Source: Plasmodiophora brassicae
Lineage: Eukaryota; Endomyxa: Phytomyxea; Phytomyxea; Plasmodiophorida
Length of the DNA stretch: 64,000 nucleotides
Reading direction: 5' to 3'
Assembly (NCBI GenBank): GCA_036867785.1
Contig: CP145411.1
Span: 558,001-622,000 of the forward strand
This document shows positions 33,874 to 43,804 of this stretch, one piece after another (the first letter of the stretch is position 1; the number at the start of each line of letters is the position of its first letter). The position numbers and the translations under genes are program-made. The notes under the pieces are model-generated. The model had not been told where the DNA came from and did no database searches. It worked only from the letters and a program-made list of their open reading frames with translations.

Positions 33874-33993
33874 GGTTACATCACCATGCGGTTCCCCGGT
33901 GGTCCCCCTCCCGAGTACTGAACAGGCCAAACACCATTTGGCTTCGCAATTCGGAATGAGATACGGCACATTCGGTGTTGTATGAACGTAACC
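33874..33993. repeat. 120-bp repeat, copy 3
   Basis: Third copy, again exactly 120 bp with ggttac/gtaacc ends and a preceding A-run (ccaaaaa), 6.2 kb from copy 2 in the same orientation. Flanks are unrelated to those of copies 1 and 2, so this is a dispersed element and not part of a larger duplication. Confidence 0.8.
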
Positions 33994-34122
33994 GATAATG
34001 GCCATACCCTGGGAAGGTAATGTCCGGTACTACAGTGCAACTGCAGTACAGCGTTCATCGTTCTACCCGCATTGCCTGCAAGCGGCCAGGGTATCTTATC
34101 TAGATGTCCATTGTATTCCTTA

Positions 34123-35576
34123 TTATGTTATAGGCGGGACATCCAGTTCAGGGAGCGGCTGCAGTTCATTGCCAACCATGCCGTCGATGAACCCGTCAAA
34201 TATTGTGGACAGCTCGGTGAAGACGTTGCCGATCGCATCATCGACCACGCTGTCGGCGACTCTGCCATTGCCACTCAATCGGATGTCCCGGTGCCACGCC
34301 CAGTCCAGGCGCCGACTTACGATTCCACGAGCTGCCATGGCATGATACCCGTCTGTTCATACAACCCACCCTGGGTTCGATTCACGAACTCGAGGTACTC
34401 GTCCCGGCACCGGTACAGGTCATCGCTACCCACACGTGGCGCCGGAAGCCCCGCTTGGTCTGCGTCATCATCGGGCACAAACCGCGATATCGCCGAGAGC
34501 TGATCGTCAGCCAGGCGAAGCGCCTGCTTCGCTCTGACACTCACGTCGGTCACGACGGCTTTTGCCTCTGTGTTTGCCTGCGGCTCCAGCAACCGACGAG
34601 CGATGCGCGCCTTCTCCCTTTGCAACTCGTCAACGGTTGTCCGAGAAGCCATCGCCTGGGTCAGATCCGTCTGGTTCAATGCCTGAACAGCATCCGTCAG
34701 CAGGTCGTCCAAGATGTCGTCGGCGAACGCGACGATGTCTTGCGGCCGCCGCTGCCCAGCTGGGCGTCGGTCCAGGTGCGCGACGATCGCTTCGGCATCC
34801 TCAATCAGTGGGGACATCGTCTCCCGCAGCGAGCTCGCTAGCCGCTGGGCGTCTTCAACAGACCGACACTGGGTCGCTGCACGACCCGCACGCGATACGA
34901 TCTCGCTCCTGCCGGTCGCCCTGTGAACCAGCCCCACATCAGCCGCGTAACGGGCCACAGGCGACCTGTCGCAAACGTACACGACGTCGCGAACGAGCAG
35001 GTGGGCAGCGTGCAGCGGGTCGCCATCGCCTTGGCGCTGTCGTTGCTCCTCACGAATCTGCCGTCGAATGTCGTCGAGGATGCGCAAAGCGGCCGCTCGT
35101 TCGCTCTCGATCTCGGACCGGGCCAATGGCGTTGGCGCCTGGCGCGTCGGCACGTCGTCCAGGCAGTCGGATTGCTCTTCCAGACGACGGGATTCCCGTT
35201 CGATCGCTTCCGAGATCGGCTTCAACAGCGGCACGGCTTTGGGATTCGGTGCTGATTTCGTTCGTCGATCGCGAGGCGGTCGCATAACGGCAACGGGAGC
35301 CGGTGGTGGTGGTGGTGGCGACTGTGGGCGCTCACCTACGTGGTCGAATCGCGACGAGACTTCCCAAGGCGGTGTGCCATAGCGCAGCCCGAGGGCGACG
35401 TCCTCTTCGGCCAGGCGCTGGCACCGTGCGATCGCCGCTTCGAGGTTGAACCGCAGCTGGGGTCGTGGCCGGACGGCAATCGACGGCGCCCGTCCGGGAA
35501 CCGGCGACGACGCTGCCGCCGCCGATGCGCTTTCCGCTGCCGATCGCCTGCTGAAACGCAGCTGAATCGTCGACAT
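34123..35576 (-). CDS. Coiled-coil protein of unknown function
   Basis: I do not recognise this protein with certainty. Exons 35576-34321 and 34273-34123 (47-nt intron) give about 468 residues; an in-frame ATG at 35672 would add 32. The N-terminus is Arg/Ser/Ala-rich, followed by a Pro-rich stretch (PQSPPPPPPAPVAV), then alpha-helical, Arg-Glu-rich segments (ILDDIRRQIREEQRQRQGDG). The C-terminal half has repeated acidic-hydrophobic patterns (FADDILDDLLTDAVQALNQ; SVVDDAIGNVFTELSTIF) of the type seen in centrosomal or cytoskeletal proteins. The second exon continues this pattern, which supports the splice. It lies about 110 bp downstream of SET1 on the same strand. Confidence 0.62.
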
Positions 35577-35687
35577 TCTGCCGGTCGTTCTAGAGGGGTG
35601 GTGGCGGCGCACCCAGTGCCAGAGCCCGCCCCGTGATTGGTCTGGGATGGATATGCGATTATACTCGAACATGGCGAATGGAGCACG

Positions 35688-38600
35688 CTAGTTGAGGAAC
35701 CCCCGGCAGCGTTTCGTGCCGCACCAGCACGGGATCTTATCTTCCTCCGGCTCGTCGGCGAACTTGTAGTCGTACGACAGCTCTTCGCCGGGTCGGATCG
35801 CTCGCAGCGCGTAGATCGCGATTCGACGTGTGGTGCCAACGGTCACTACCCGCGCTTTGCAATTCGGCATGCACGAATGGTTGATGTACCGCGCAAGGTT
35901 GCCCTGATGGTCCACAGTCAATTCGAACCGTCGTCGATACGTCACTGTTCATCGGTCCGACCTGCTTGGTAGCGTCGATGATCATGTCGTCGTCGACCTT
36001 GAAGAAGTACGATGAACCGATGCCGGATCGCTCGTACTGCTTCTCACGAATGTCGGCGACGCGCGCGGAGATGATCTCGCCAATGTATTCGATAACCAGC
36101 TCGCCAGCAAGCAGCGGCTCGGTCGTCCGAACGCCCCAGGCGTGAATGCTGGACCTAAACAATTGCAGGCTCTTCTTGCGGGACGCAAGCGCGTTGCCCT
36201 GCAGAACAGTACTTGCCGCTGGCAGTGCTATCACCAAGAGGTCAGTAAACGAAAAGGTGAACGGCACGACAGATTCGAACCTGCACAGAACCTTCGACGA
36301 TCGGCCCTGTCGCTTCGCCTTGACGACAGTACGTCAGCGGTGTCATCTGGTTCCTGGTTCTGGTCGCGTTTAGCGTCGGCGGCGAAACCTTGTTTGGGGG
36401 ACTTTGGCGCAGCTTGACGCTTGGCGAGGCGATAGAACCCTTCCGTGCGGACGCTTCCGGTCGCATGAACGGGTGGAAGCGATAACGACTCGGAACGGGC
36501 CGGTTCAGGCAGTTGATCTTGCTCGGCCATACCGTTGCCGGACGACGACGATATTGTAGGTGATGACGATGGCCGAGGCCTTTCCCGCTCTTCTTCGCCA
36601 AACGCCACTGACAACAGAAGGAAACACAAACAATCAATCCTCTTACTGGGTGTATTTGAAACGATCACGCTTACGCGAGTTCGCAGTGTCATCCGCGTTG
36701 TCCGACGAGAGCGGGTTGTCGCGTGATCGTTGAGACGACCCCTTCCTCGCTCCGGCTCGCCAATGCTTTGGAGAAACGACACCGCCCTGCCCAGCGGCAG
36801 ATGGCCTCCGTTGCGAGCGCGATCTGGCCATGGAAATTTCATCAGGTGGTTCTCCATCAGACCCGGAAGATTGATCGTCGGCACCGCTGTCACCACGTGG
36901 TGGCGGTTGGGCGGACGACAATGCATCGCCAGCGCCAGAGCGGAACTTTTCGCACGCATCGCAGGCCCATTGACGGGGGATTCGTCGAACCGGTGGTTGC
37001 ATACAATAAATATGAAGAGCAGAGGTGCAGCCGGGAGACGGCATGCCAGCCTCACGCGAAGAGCATATCGCCATCTGATCCTGGTCATCGCTGGCACCAC
37101 AGAACCCACATGGCAAACTGCTGGTTTGCGACGCCGAAGGCCGATCAACGACGGTTGGCGCATCAGCACGGGGCGCAGACGAAGACCGTGTCCTCCTCAA
37201 CTTAGCCGGGTGCACATCGGGCGTGGCGTGCCTGCCTGATTCTGATGCCTGCGTGGACTTCCTTGACAATGCCGGCTCAGGCATGATTGCCGGCTGTCCA
37301 GAAACAGCAGGAGCGGACGGTCCCGGTGGTTGATCTGGCAAAGACGGCGCCCGCTGACTCGAATCACTTGCGTTAATCGTTTCCCGTGGCTTGGGCACAT
37401 GAGGTCTCCCAGCCCATTCCTCGAGAAAAGCAAAGACCGGCGCCTCGACAACGTCCCGCCAGGCATGCTCAGCGACTGTATGGAGCAACGCTTCACACAC
37501 GACATTGACGCACTCGTCGATCAGAGCGGGCTGTTGGGGAGCCACTTCCTCCACCGTTGACGGAGCAACAGATTCGGTTGGCAGCTGTGCTAAGATTATG
37601 GTCTTAGACGGCTGTGGAACCTCAACGCCGACGGCGTCGTCCGCAATCTCAGAAGAGTGCAAGTTCAAGTCGGGGGTTTCGGGAGGAGGTCGAGACGACA
37701 GTGCCACCCAGGGTACAACAGATATAACGGAGCCATGAACAGCGGTGCCGTGAAACGCATCGACGACATTGTCGCGACGCTCAGCTGATTCGAATGATAC
37801 TCTCCAGCCATCCACTGCATAGCAAACCTGCCAAAGAGATTGTCAACAGTGCGCATGTATATGCATGAACCAGCAAATGACGGCACCTCAGTAGGATTGA
37901 ACGAGCGAAAAAACTGGGAGACAAAATCCCAATTACACTCATCAGGAAGGTTCTTGACAAAGACACTGGATCCCATATGAGACAACGAAGCTTCTGCTGT
38001 AGAACCCGACGAATTGAATTCGCCAAGCTCCACGCTGACAGCGACGGGAGATATTGTCGAATCAGGTGGCGCAATAGTGGTCACGTCGTCGCGAATCGAG
38101 AGCGGCGGTCGTGGCCGGACGGCACTGGACGAAACGCGTTCTCTTTCTCGAGCCGCATCAAGAGGCGGCGTAACTGCTCGTAGCGGGCGAGGTCTCAACG
38201 CCTCGGCATCACGGTCTTGCTGGTCGCGAGGAAAACTAAACGAATCACCAAATTCCTGCCTTTGGTGCCCGGGAGAGCGATACGGCCGGCCCCGATTCGA
38301 ATATACGTCGCGTCGAGGCCCTTTCCGATCGAATTTTCTCCTCGGAGGACCGGCGGTATCGGCAAACCCATCAGAGACGGCCCTTCGCATTGCCTGGACA
38401 TTGGCCGCAAACAGACTCGCTTGTGGAGGTAGAGACGCTCGTCCGCGTTGCGACGCCAGGTCGGGATGGGATGCCTCGTCAAGCTGTCCTGCTGCTCTCG
38501 GATGCGGCTGAGCATGCGGTTCTCTGTGGCGCTCGCCCTTCGAGTGGTAGCCCCGAAAAACATGCCGCCCACGATGATGGCCGAACGATCTTTCACGGTC

Positions 38601-38798
38601 ATCCCTTGGATTTCGCCCGCCCGATCGCGACCGTGAGCGACGATCCCTCCTGGGCGACATCGTCGACGATTGCCTGGGTGACGCGCGTTGCGATGACGAA
38701 GATGACGAGCGCCCCCATCGTTGCCGCTCGGCGGGCGATGCCGACCGCGACGACACGCTGTCCAGCAACGACGGCGAACGGGATCGATGCGACGCCAT
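35688..38798 (-). CDS. SET1: SET1/COMPASS-type histone H3K4 methyltransferase
   Basis: This is the catalytic subunit of a COMPASS-like complex methylating histone H3 lysine 4. Exons 38798-37887, 37827-36675, 36607-36281, 36227-35962 and 35903-35688 (introns 53-67 nt) give about 957 residues. Order: an Arg/Ser-rich N-terminus; an RRM ([20 protein letters not shown] ... [20 protein letters not shown]) split by intron 1; a PHD finger ([15 protein letters not shown] ... [10 protein letters not shown]); an n-SET region ([38 protein letters not shown]); the SET domain ([44 protein letters not shown]); and post-[16 protein letters not shown]. The NHSC and [10 protein letters not shown] catalytic elements are intact. 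An RRM with a PHD finger in one SET1 protein is a distinctive combination. Confidence 0.92.
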
Positions 38799-39180
38799 GC
38801 CGACCTGCACGATCACCTTCCCTGCGATTGCATCACTACCGCTTGCATGCAGGTCGATCGTCCTCGTCGTGGTCGAAAGCCAGCGCGACTGGCGCCGCCG
38901 TCCAAAATCGAGCAATAGGCGACTGCCGGATCCCCTGAGGGCGGTCGGACTCGGTTGGTTGGGCGGGATCAAGCGGCGAGCCACACGCAGTGGGCGTCCG
39001 CGATTTTCCGCGCAGACTTCACACTGGCGCACTCGTTTGCCTGGCCGTTTTTTTTGGGGGTTCTCCTCCAACTTCGATCGTTCCAAATGTACAAATACCG
39101 CTACGAGGCTGCCGCGTGCACTGCTGTGCGATTACATACGCGGCGTATTTATCGGGGCGACACTGCCGCTGGCAACCTTG
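38799..39180. other. No gene seen
   Basis: A 382-bp gap between two minus-strand genes, containing the 5' flank of SET1. A minus-strand frame extends upstream of the SET1 ATG but lacks homology. A short T-run occurs at about 39048. Confidence 0.45.
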
Positions 39181-39842
39181 TCACTTGGAACCTTCCTTCT
39201 GCCAAGGTTCGTACTGACGCGGCACCTCGTCCTTCTCGTTCAGGAAGTGGCCAGGCGGGTACCAGGCATCCTTGGTGAACGTCTTGTTGTCCTCGTGCGG
39301 TAGCTGCCATTTATGTTTCGCTTGGTGGAGCTGATCGACTTGTCAAACGCGACATGTGAAAATTCAGGGTATCAACCGAACCTCGTCGGGCGTTTGATCA
39401 CTCATGTAATGCAGCCTGTGGAACGGTCAGCATCTGGCGCGACGGTCGAGTGCTTTGACCCTACCAAGGGTGCCATTCGGGGGTCACCTACGCATTGTCA
39501 GTGGCAGGCAGCTGACGAATAAAACAGGACTACCTGGCTGGCATCGTAATACGAAGGGTTAGCGTACTCGACCCAGCGGTTCCTACCGGCCTGGGTGATA
39601 TCAGAACAGCAATTATGCAGCGTTGGCAATATTACCTGTTCAGAGAGGGACTCGAAATACCGGTTCCCGTTGGCATCCTGAACGTTCCCCTGATTAGTGC
39701 CAGAATTTCATCCGCCAACGACGGATGTGCGTACCACTCCCTTCAACGCCCCGATTTTCAGCTCGTTCGTCATACGCAGCGTGCGGAAAGCGTGGCGCAC
39801 ACCGACCTGACGAACGTACTTGATGACGTCGAGCAGTGTCAT
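39181..39842 (-). CDS. NDUFA12: Complex I accessory subunit NDUFA12 (B17.2)
   Basis: This is an accessory subunit of mitochondrial NADH:ubiquinone oxidoreductase. Exons 39842-39735, 39689-39636, 39590-39534, 39487-39465, 39415-39382 and 39303-39181 give 132 residues, close to the family's 125-145. The introns are very short (45, 45, 46, 49 and 78 nt). Conserved parts are RHAFRTLRMTNELKIGALKG, DANGNRYFESLSEQ (compare 'DKYGNKYYE'), GRNRWVEYANPS, TPEWHPWLHYMSDQ (compare 'PPEWHRWLHSMTD') across the tiny exon 4, and a C-terminal PRQYEPWQ. The ATG at 39842 matches the family N-terminus; the frame continues upstream but those residues are not family-like. Confidence 0.9.
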
Positions 39843-40316
39843 ACCGAAGCGGCCGCCCGACGGCGCTCCACGGCTGCACACGACAAATTCGGCAAGTGGT
39901 CCGCGCGAAAAACGCAGCAGAACGTTGCGTTCGGGAACCCAGATCTTTTTAGGACGCCTTCGCAGATGCCTGAAGGCCATCTAACGGCAGCCAATGGTAG
40001 GGACAAACCAATAACAGAATTTCTTCAATGTGCGTTCAGAGAAGAAGTATCGTCGCGGGAACGTCAGGGATCACTTTCGACCAGCGGCGATAGGTACTGA
40101 CCGTGCTTATCGCTGTAGTGGACATTGTTGGTGCGCCATCCGGATGCAGATTTCCTTGGTTGGAGGCCAGATCGAAGTTGGTACAGGCGCTATGGAACCG
40201 GCGACGTTGACCTTCCTCACTATAGGTAAAGCTGGTCATCGGCCAGGGCAGCGACAGCGACTAAACAATGTGTCGTCGAAGTCGCGGCGGTCTGCTGTAC
40301 ATCGGACGCGTCAGTA
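39843..40316. other. Divergent gap, may hold a first exon
   Basis: This 474-bp region separates NDUFA12 (minus) from PA/7TM gene C (plus). A short hydrophobic plus-strand frame at about 40096-40130 (VLTVLIAVVDIVGAPS) looks like a signal peptide and could be the missing first exon of gene C, but no ATG or splice pair is convincing. Confidence 0.35.
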
Positions 40317-41792
40317 ATGTTCCCGGACGCCGAACCTGGCAGCGTCCTGTATCGGTCGTCGTTCTACAGTCCACCGATGACGACCTATCTGGGTGCCCAG
40401 TCCGGGACCCTGCCAGCTGTTGCTCCGATCAGCGTCTTCACAGGGGACGCTTGCTCTGCTGCTGATATCGTTGTTCCCAGCAACAGCGTTGTCGTTGTCA
40501 CGCAAGGCAGCCCGTGCTCTTTCGAGACGCAGTACAGTAATGTGCTACAAAGTGGAGCGGTTGCATACATCTGTAAGAAGAACCTACCAGACTCATGCGG
40601 CCCTTGACGGTGCTCCATGTTCAGCTCTGACGACCGTCGAGGTACCATCATTGAACGCTTACGTTAACGACCCGCACAGCAGACACATACCGAATGATCG
40701 TCTCCCCATACCCTACGTGTATGTGCAAGTGACACCCGAGGCCCAGGACGCAATCCTGTCCGCGTCGCCCAACACGACCGTCAGCGTCGCTCCTGACCAT
40801 AATGTCTGGGTGGACGTCTACGGCTCCTGGCAGTATCAGTTGCTGTTGAGATGGGTGCCTGCGATGATCTTCACGATGTCCGGCTGTATGGCGGCCCTTT
40901 TCCTGTTCCAGCACATGCGTATCGTCGTGGGTGCAACGGAGCCGAACGCAAGGCGCCGCTGGCGCACTCTATGTCGATCTATCGCTTCCCGCCTCAGCCT
41001 GCCGCATTTCACGCTGGCTCTCGAAATCTCGACCACGTTCCCACTGGTACCCACGACGTGCTGGATCGTTCCGCCTCCGCATTCACCGCCTACTGTGACC
41101 AATAGGCCATCGAGAGCGCCATCGGCGGGTTTTACTCGACCGGCAACCTTCCCGGGCCGGTCCATAACCTCTTCCTGACCAGCCTGTCCGGGTTCGGGTT
41201 TGTCAGCACGATCTTATCGGCGACGTTCTGGAACAAGTGCCTCGACCAGATCGACATACGGGAGGCGAAGTCGGCCAGCGTATTGACGCGAATCATACGA
41301 GGTGATCGCCTGATCTACACCGTTGCGCTATGTGCCATCCCCCTGGCATTCGACATCGTCGTCTGCATCGCCTACGCGATGTACTTCGACCTGAAGTACC
41401 CGCTGATCGATATCGCCAACGGGGCCATGTTCGCCCTGTTGCAGCTGGTCGTTGGCATGCATTTCCTGTACGGCGCCGTGTCGTACCGGATCGAGGCGAA
41501 GAAGATCGTTGAGGCTGTCACGACCAACAACCGCGACAAGAAGATGAATGCCCTGTTGCATCGGCTTAGCCGATATGCGATCCTCCTGGGCCTATCCATG
41601 ATCACGTACGTGGCCGGCGCGGCCATCATCGCCGGCTGGCCCGAGTTCTTCTTCTCGCCTCGCGGCTGGATGATCTCCTGGTCGCTTACGAACATCGGCC
41701 GAGCCTGCGAAAGCCTGTGGCACGTCCTCATGTTCCGGCCGCGGTCGTCGCCAGTCCAGAACCCGGCCTCGGTGCCGACCTCCCCATACTAA
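40317..41792 (+). CDS. PA-like ectodomain plus 7-TM protein, copy C (5' end unresolved)
   Basis: This is the third member of the PA/7TM family. Exons 40317-40572, 40625-41046 and 41106-41792 (introns 52 and 59 nt) join in frame to about 454 residues from the first in-frame ATG. This lacks a signal peptide, so an upstream exon is expected. The PA-like part has SNSVVVVTQGSPCSFETQYS, LQSGAVAYI and PIPYVYVQVTPEAQ. The helices begin at YQLLLRWVPAMIFTMSGCMA; others include FGFVSTILSATFWNKCLDQI, LCAIPLAFDIVVCIAYAM and SRYAILLGLSMITYVAGA. The last helix ends ACESLWHVLMFRPRSS, aligning with FQVLLFKPRHM of copy B. Removing both introns restores the alignment with copy B, which supports an intact gene. 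Confidence 0.72.
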
Positions 41793-41863
41793 TACGTAAT
41801 AAACGCGATTTGTCTGGATGTTCGAGAGCGGTCTCGCCCGGTGGGACGGGTTCCACTTGCGTC

Positions 41864-43695
41864 ATGGCCGCCCTCCAAGCGGGGTTCACGATCTTCACGA
41901 TCGTGGCCGCGTCGTTGATTGTTGCCAGCGCCTGCCTGCTGCTGCTGATCAGGTTCGGGCACCCGGACGACCGCGTCGGCGCCTGGTTCCCGAAGGTGGT
42001 CACCGTCCTCGGATTGTACCTGTCGGCCGGCACCATCCTCGCCATGCCGCTCGACGTCGCCAACACGCAGATGAGGATCGGCCTGCCCATGGACCAGGTC
42101 TGGGCCGGCATCTTCATCACCATCGTCACCGCCATCACCGTCGTCGTCCCCTACGCGTTCTTCTTCTACGAATCCGATAGCGATCCGTATGGGGCGGGCG
42201 ATCACGTCGCGCTCCAGAACAGCGTCTGACGTCGGTTGAACGTTAGCAACGGGGCTGGAGGCGCTGTCGCTGCCTGCGGTAAGCAGACGTGGACCGCGCT
42301 ACTGTACACGCTCGCCACCGTCGTCGTGTTCGGCTTGATCCTCGGCGTGGCGTATTACTACCTGCACGTTGCCGAGGTGCCTCTGCAGCAACAGAGGCGC
42401 AGCGCCATGTCATTATCGCCGGCCTACCCGCCGTCTGGTGCCGACATGGTCTTCCAGTGTGATTCTGCAACGGTTACTGGCCTCGGCAGCGAAACGGCGA
42501 TTCGCACTGCTGATTAGGCTCGTGCAGGGCTGTGACACCGTTCCGGTGCAGTGGAATCAGCCGGTGTCGTTCGCGATCTTCAGCGGCGCGGTCGCCTCGT
42601 TCCTCGGCTGGTTCTTCTTCACGTTGTTCGGCGGCATCGGGCTCGTGGCCCTGCCCGTCGATCTGATCAACGAGTTCCGGACGCGTCCCGCCCGCATGAC
42701 GGTCGCCGAGTACGCGAAGCAGAGGGTGGCCCTGGGGCGTCGCGCCACCGCCCTGCTCCTTCTGGCCGCCGCACTCGACAGGAGCACCCGCCTCATGACA
42801 CGCAGGAGCAAGCGCAGGGATCGCACGACGCTGAACAGGCTCGAGGTCGAGGTCCACGCCCTGAAACGCGACAAGCGCCTCCTCGAGGAATCGTACTACC
42901 TGAAGGGCGGCAACCCGGTCTTCTACTTTGCCAAGCTCGTCGCCGGCGTCTTCGCGTCAGTCGGTGGCACGACAGCCCACTCCTGGCGTTCGTCTGACTT
43001 GTCGCCAGGCTGAACCTCACCCTGACCTGGACGGTGCACATTGCTGTGTTCGTGCTGGCCGGACAGCAGACCCCGTTCCTGAACCAGCTGTTCCTGGACC
43101 TGACGACGGGCATCGCCGGGTTCGGCCTGTTCGGCGTGCTCTCGTTCGCTGCCTACGCCCTGTACCTGCTGGCGTGCTGCGTCAAGGGCGTCTTCCGCCT
43201 TGGGCTTCGCATCCCGTGCCTGATCCGCATCTACCCGATGGAGCTCGGCAACACCATGATGAACGCGTTCCTGTTCAACACCTGGATCGTCCTGATCTGC
43301 ACGATCCCGGTCGCGCATGTCAGTACGAATCAGCGTTCCGGTTCGCGAGACGACCATCCGAATCGGTTGTTTGTTCCAGTTCTGTACGATCGCGTTCGGC
43401 CCGTACGTCAGCGGGACCAGCGTCCGCGCCATCTTTGGCGTCCAGGTCTTCTACCTGAAAGTCTTCCGGCTGCTCTGGGCCAACAACGCGTTCATCTGGG
43501 CCATGCTGGCCGTCATGGCCCTGACCTGCGTCGGCATGGTCGCGTTCCCGAAGGACAAGGTCGGTCGTCTGGGTCGTTTGGTTGGGGTTGGCACTGAGGA
43601 GCACGCTCCCCTCCCCGCAGGCGCTGGAGATCGACCGACGATTGCAGCAGCAGGTCGACGACCTGGAGAGTGGTGGCATAGACGCGCTGGAGTGA
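41864..43695 (+). CDS. LMBR1-like (LIMR family) membrane protein, copy 1
   Basis: This nine-or-so-TM protein belongs to the LMBR1/LIMR family, whose members act as receptors or lysosomal membrane factors; the exact role here is unknown. Exons 41864-42186, 42247-42456, 42518-42955, 43009-43318, 43380-43559 and 43621-43695 (introns 53-61 nt) give 511 residues. Family features are PLDVANTQMRIGLPMDQVWA, VPYAFFFYESDSD, a PVDLINEFRTRPARMTVAEY loop with a coiled coil after it (TLNRLEVEVHALKRDKRL), RIYPMELGNTMMNAFLFN and the C-terminal FGVQVFYLKVFRLL. The end is a short coiled tail (ALEIDRRLQQQVDDLE). It is the upstream member of a tandem pair. Confidence 0.88.
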
Positions 43696-43804
43696 CAATG
43701 AACGAGCGGAAGGTTGCGCCCATGTCGTCGTGACGGCCGGGCTCGTTACAGGACGGGCGATGCACATCGTATAACGTAGTCGGGCGGGTGCTCACGCCAG
43801 CACC

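Noticed and set aside
34074-34503. Plus-strand frame opposite the coiled-coil gene
   Set aside because: The minus strand has a spliceable continuation with the same residue pattern; the plus frame is antisense to it.
36255-36300. tRNA-like B-box (ggttcgaatct on the minus strand)
   Set aside because: No matching A-box, acceptor stem or anticodon arm can be drawn; it sits inside a SET1 intron.
39008-39068. T-run as a possible Pol III terminator
   Set aside because: No tRNA or other small RNA structure is seen upstream of it.
42190-42870. Long minus-strand frames opposite the LMBR1-like genes
   Set aside because: Shadows of GC-rich coding sequence; compositionally odd and lacking any motif, while the plus strand has conserved family features.
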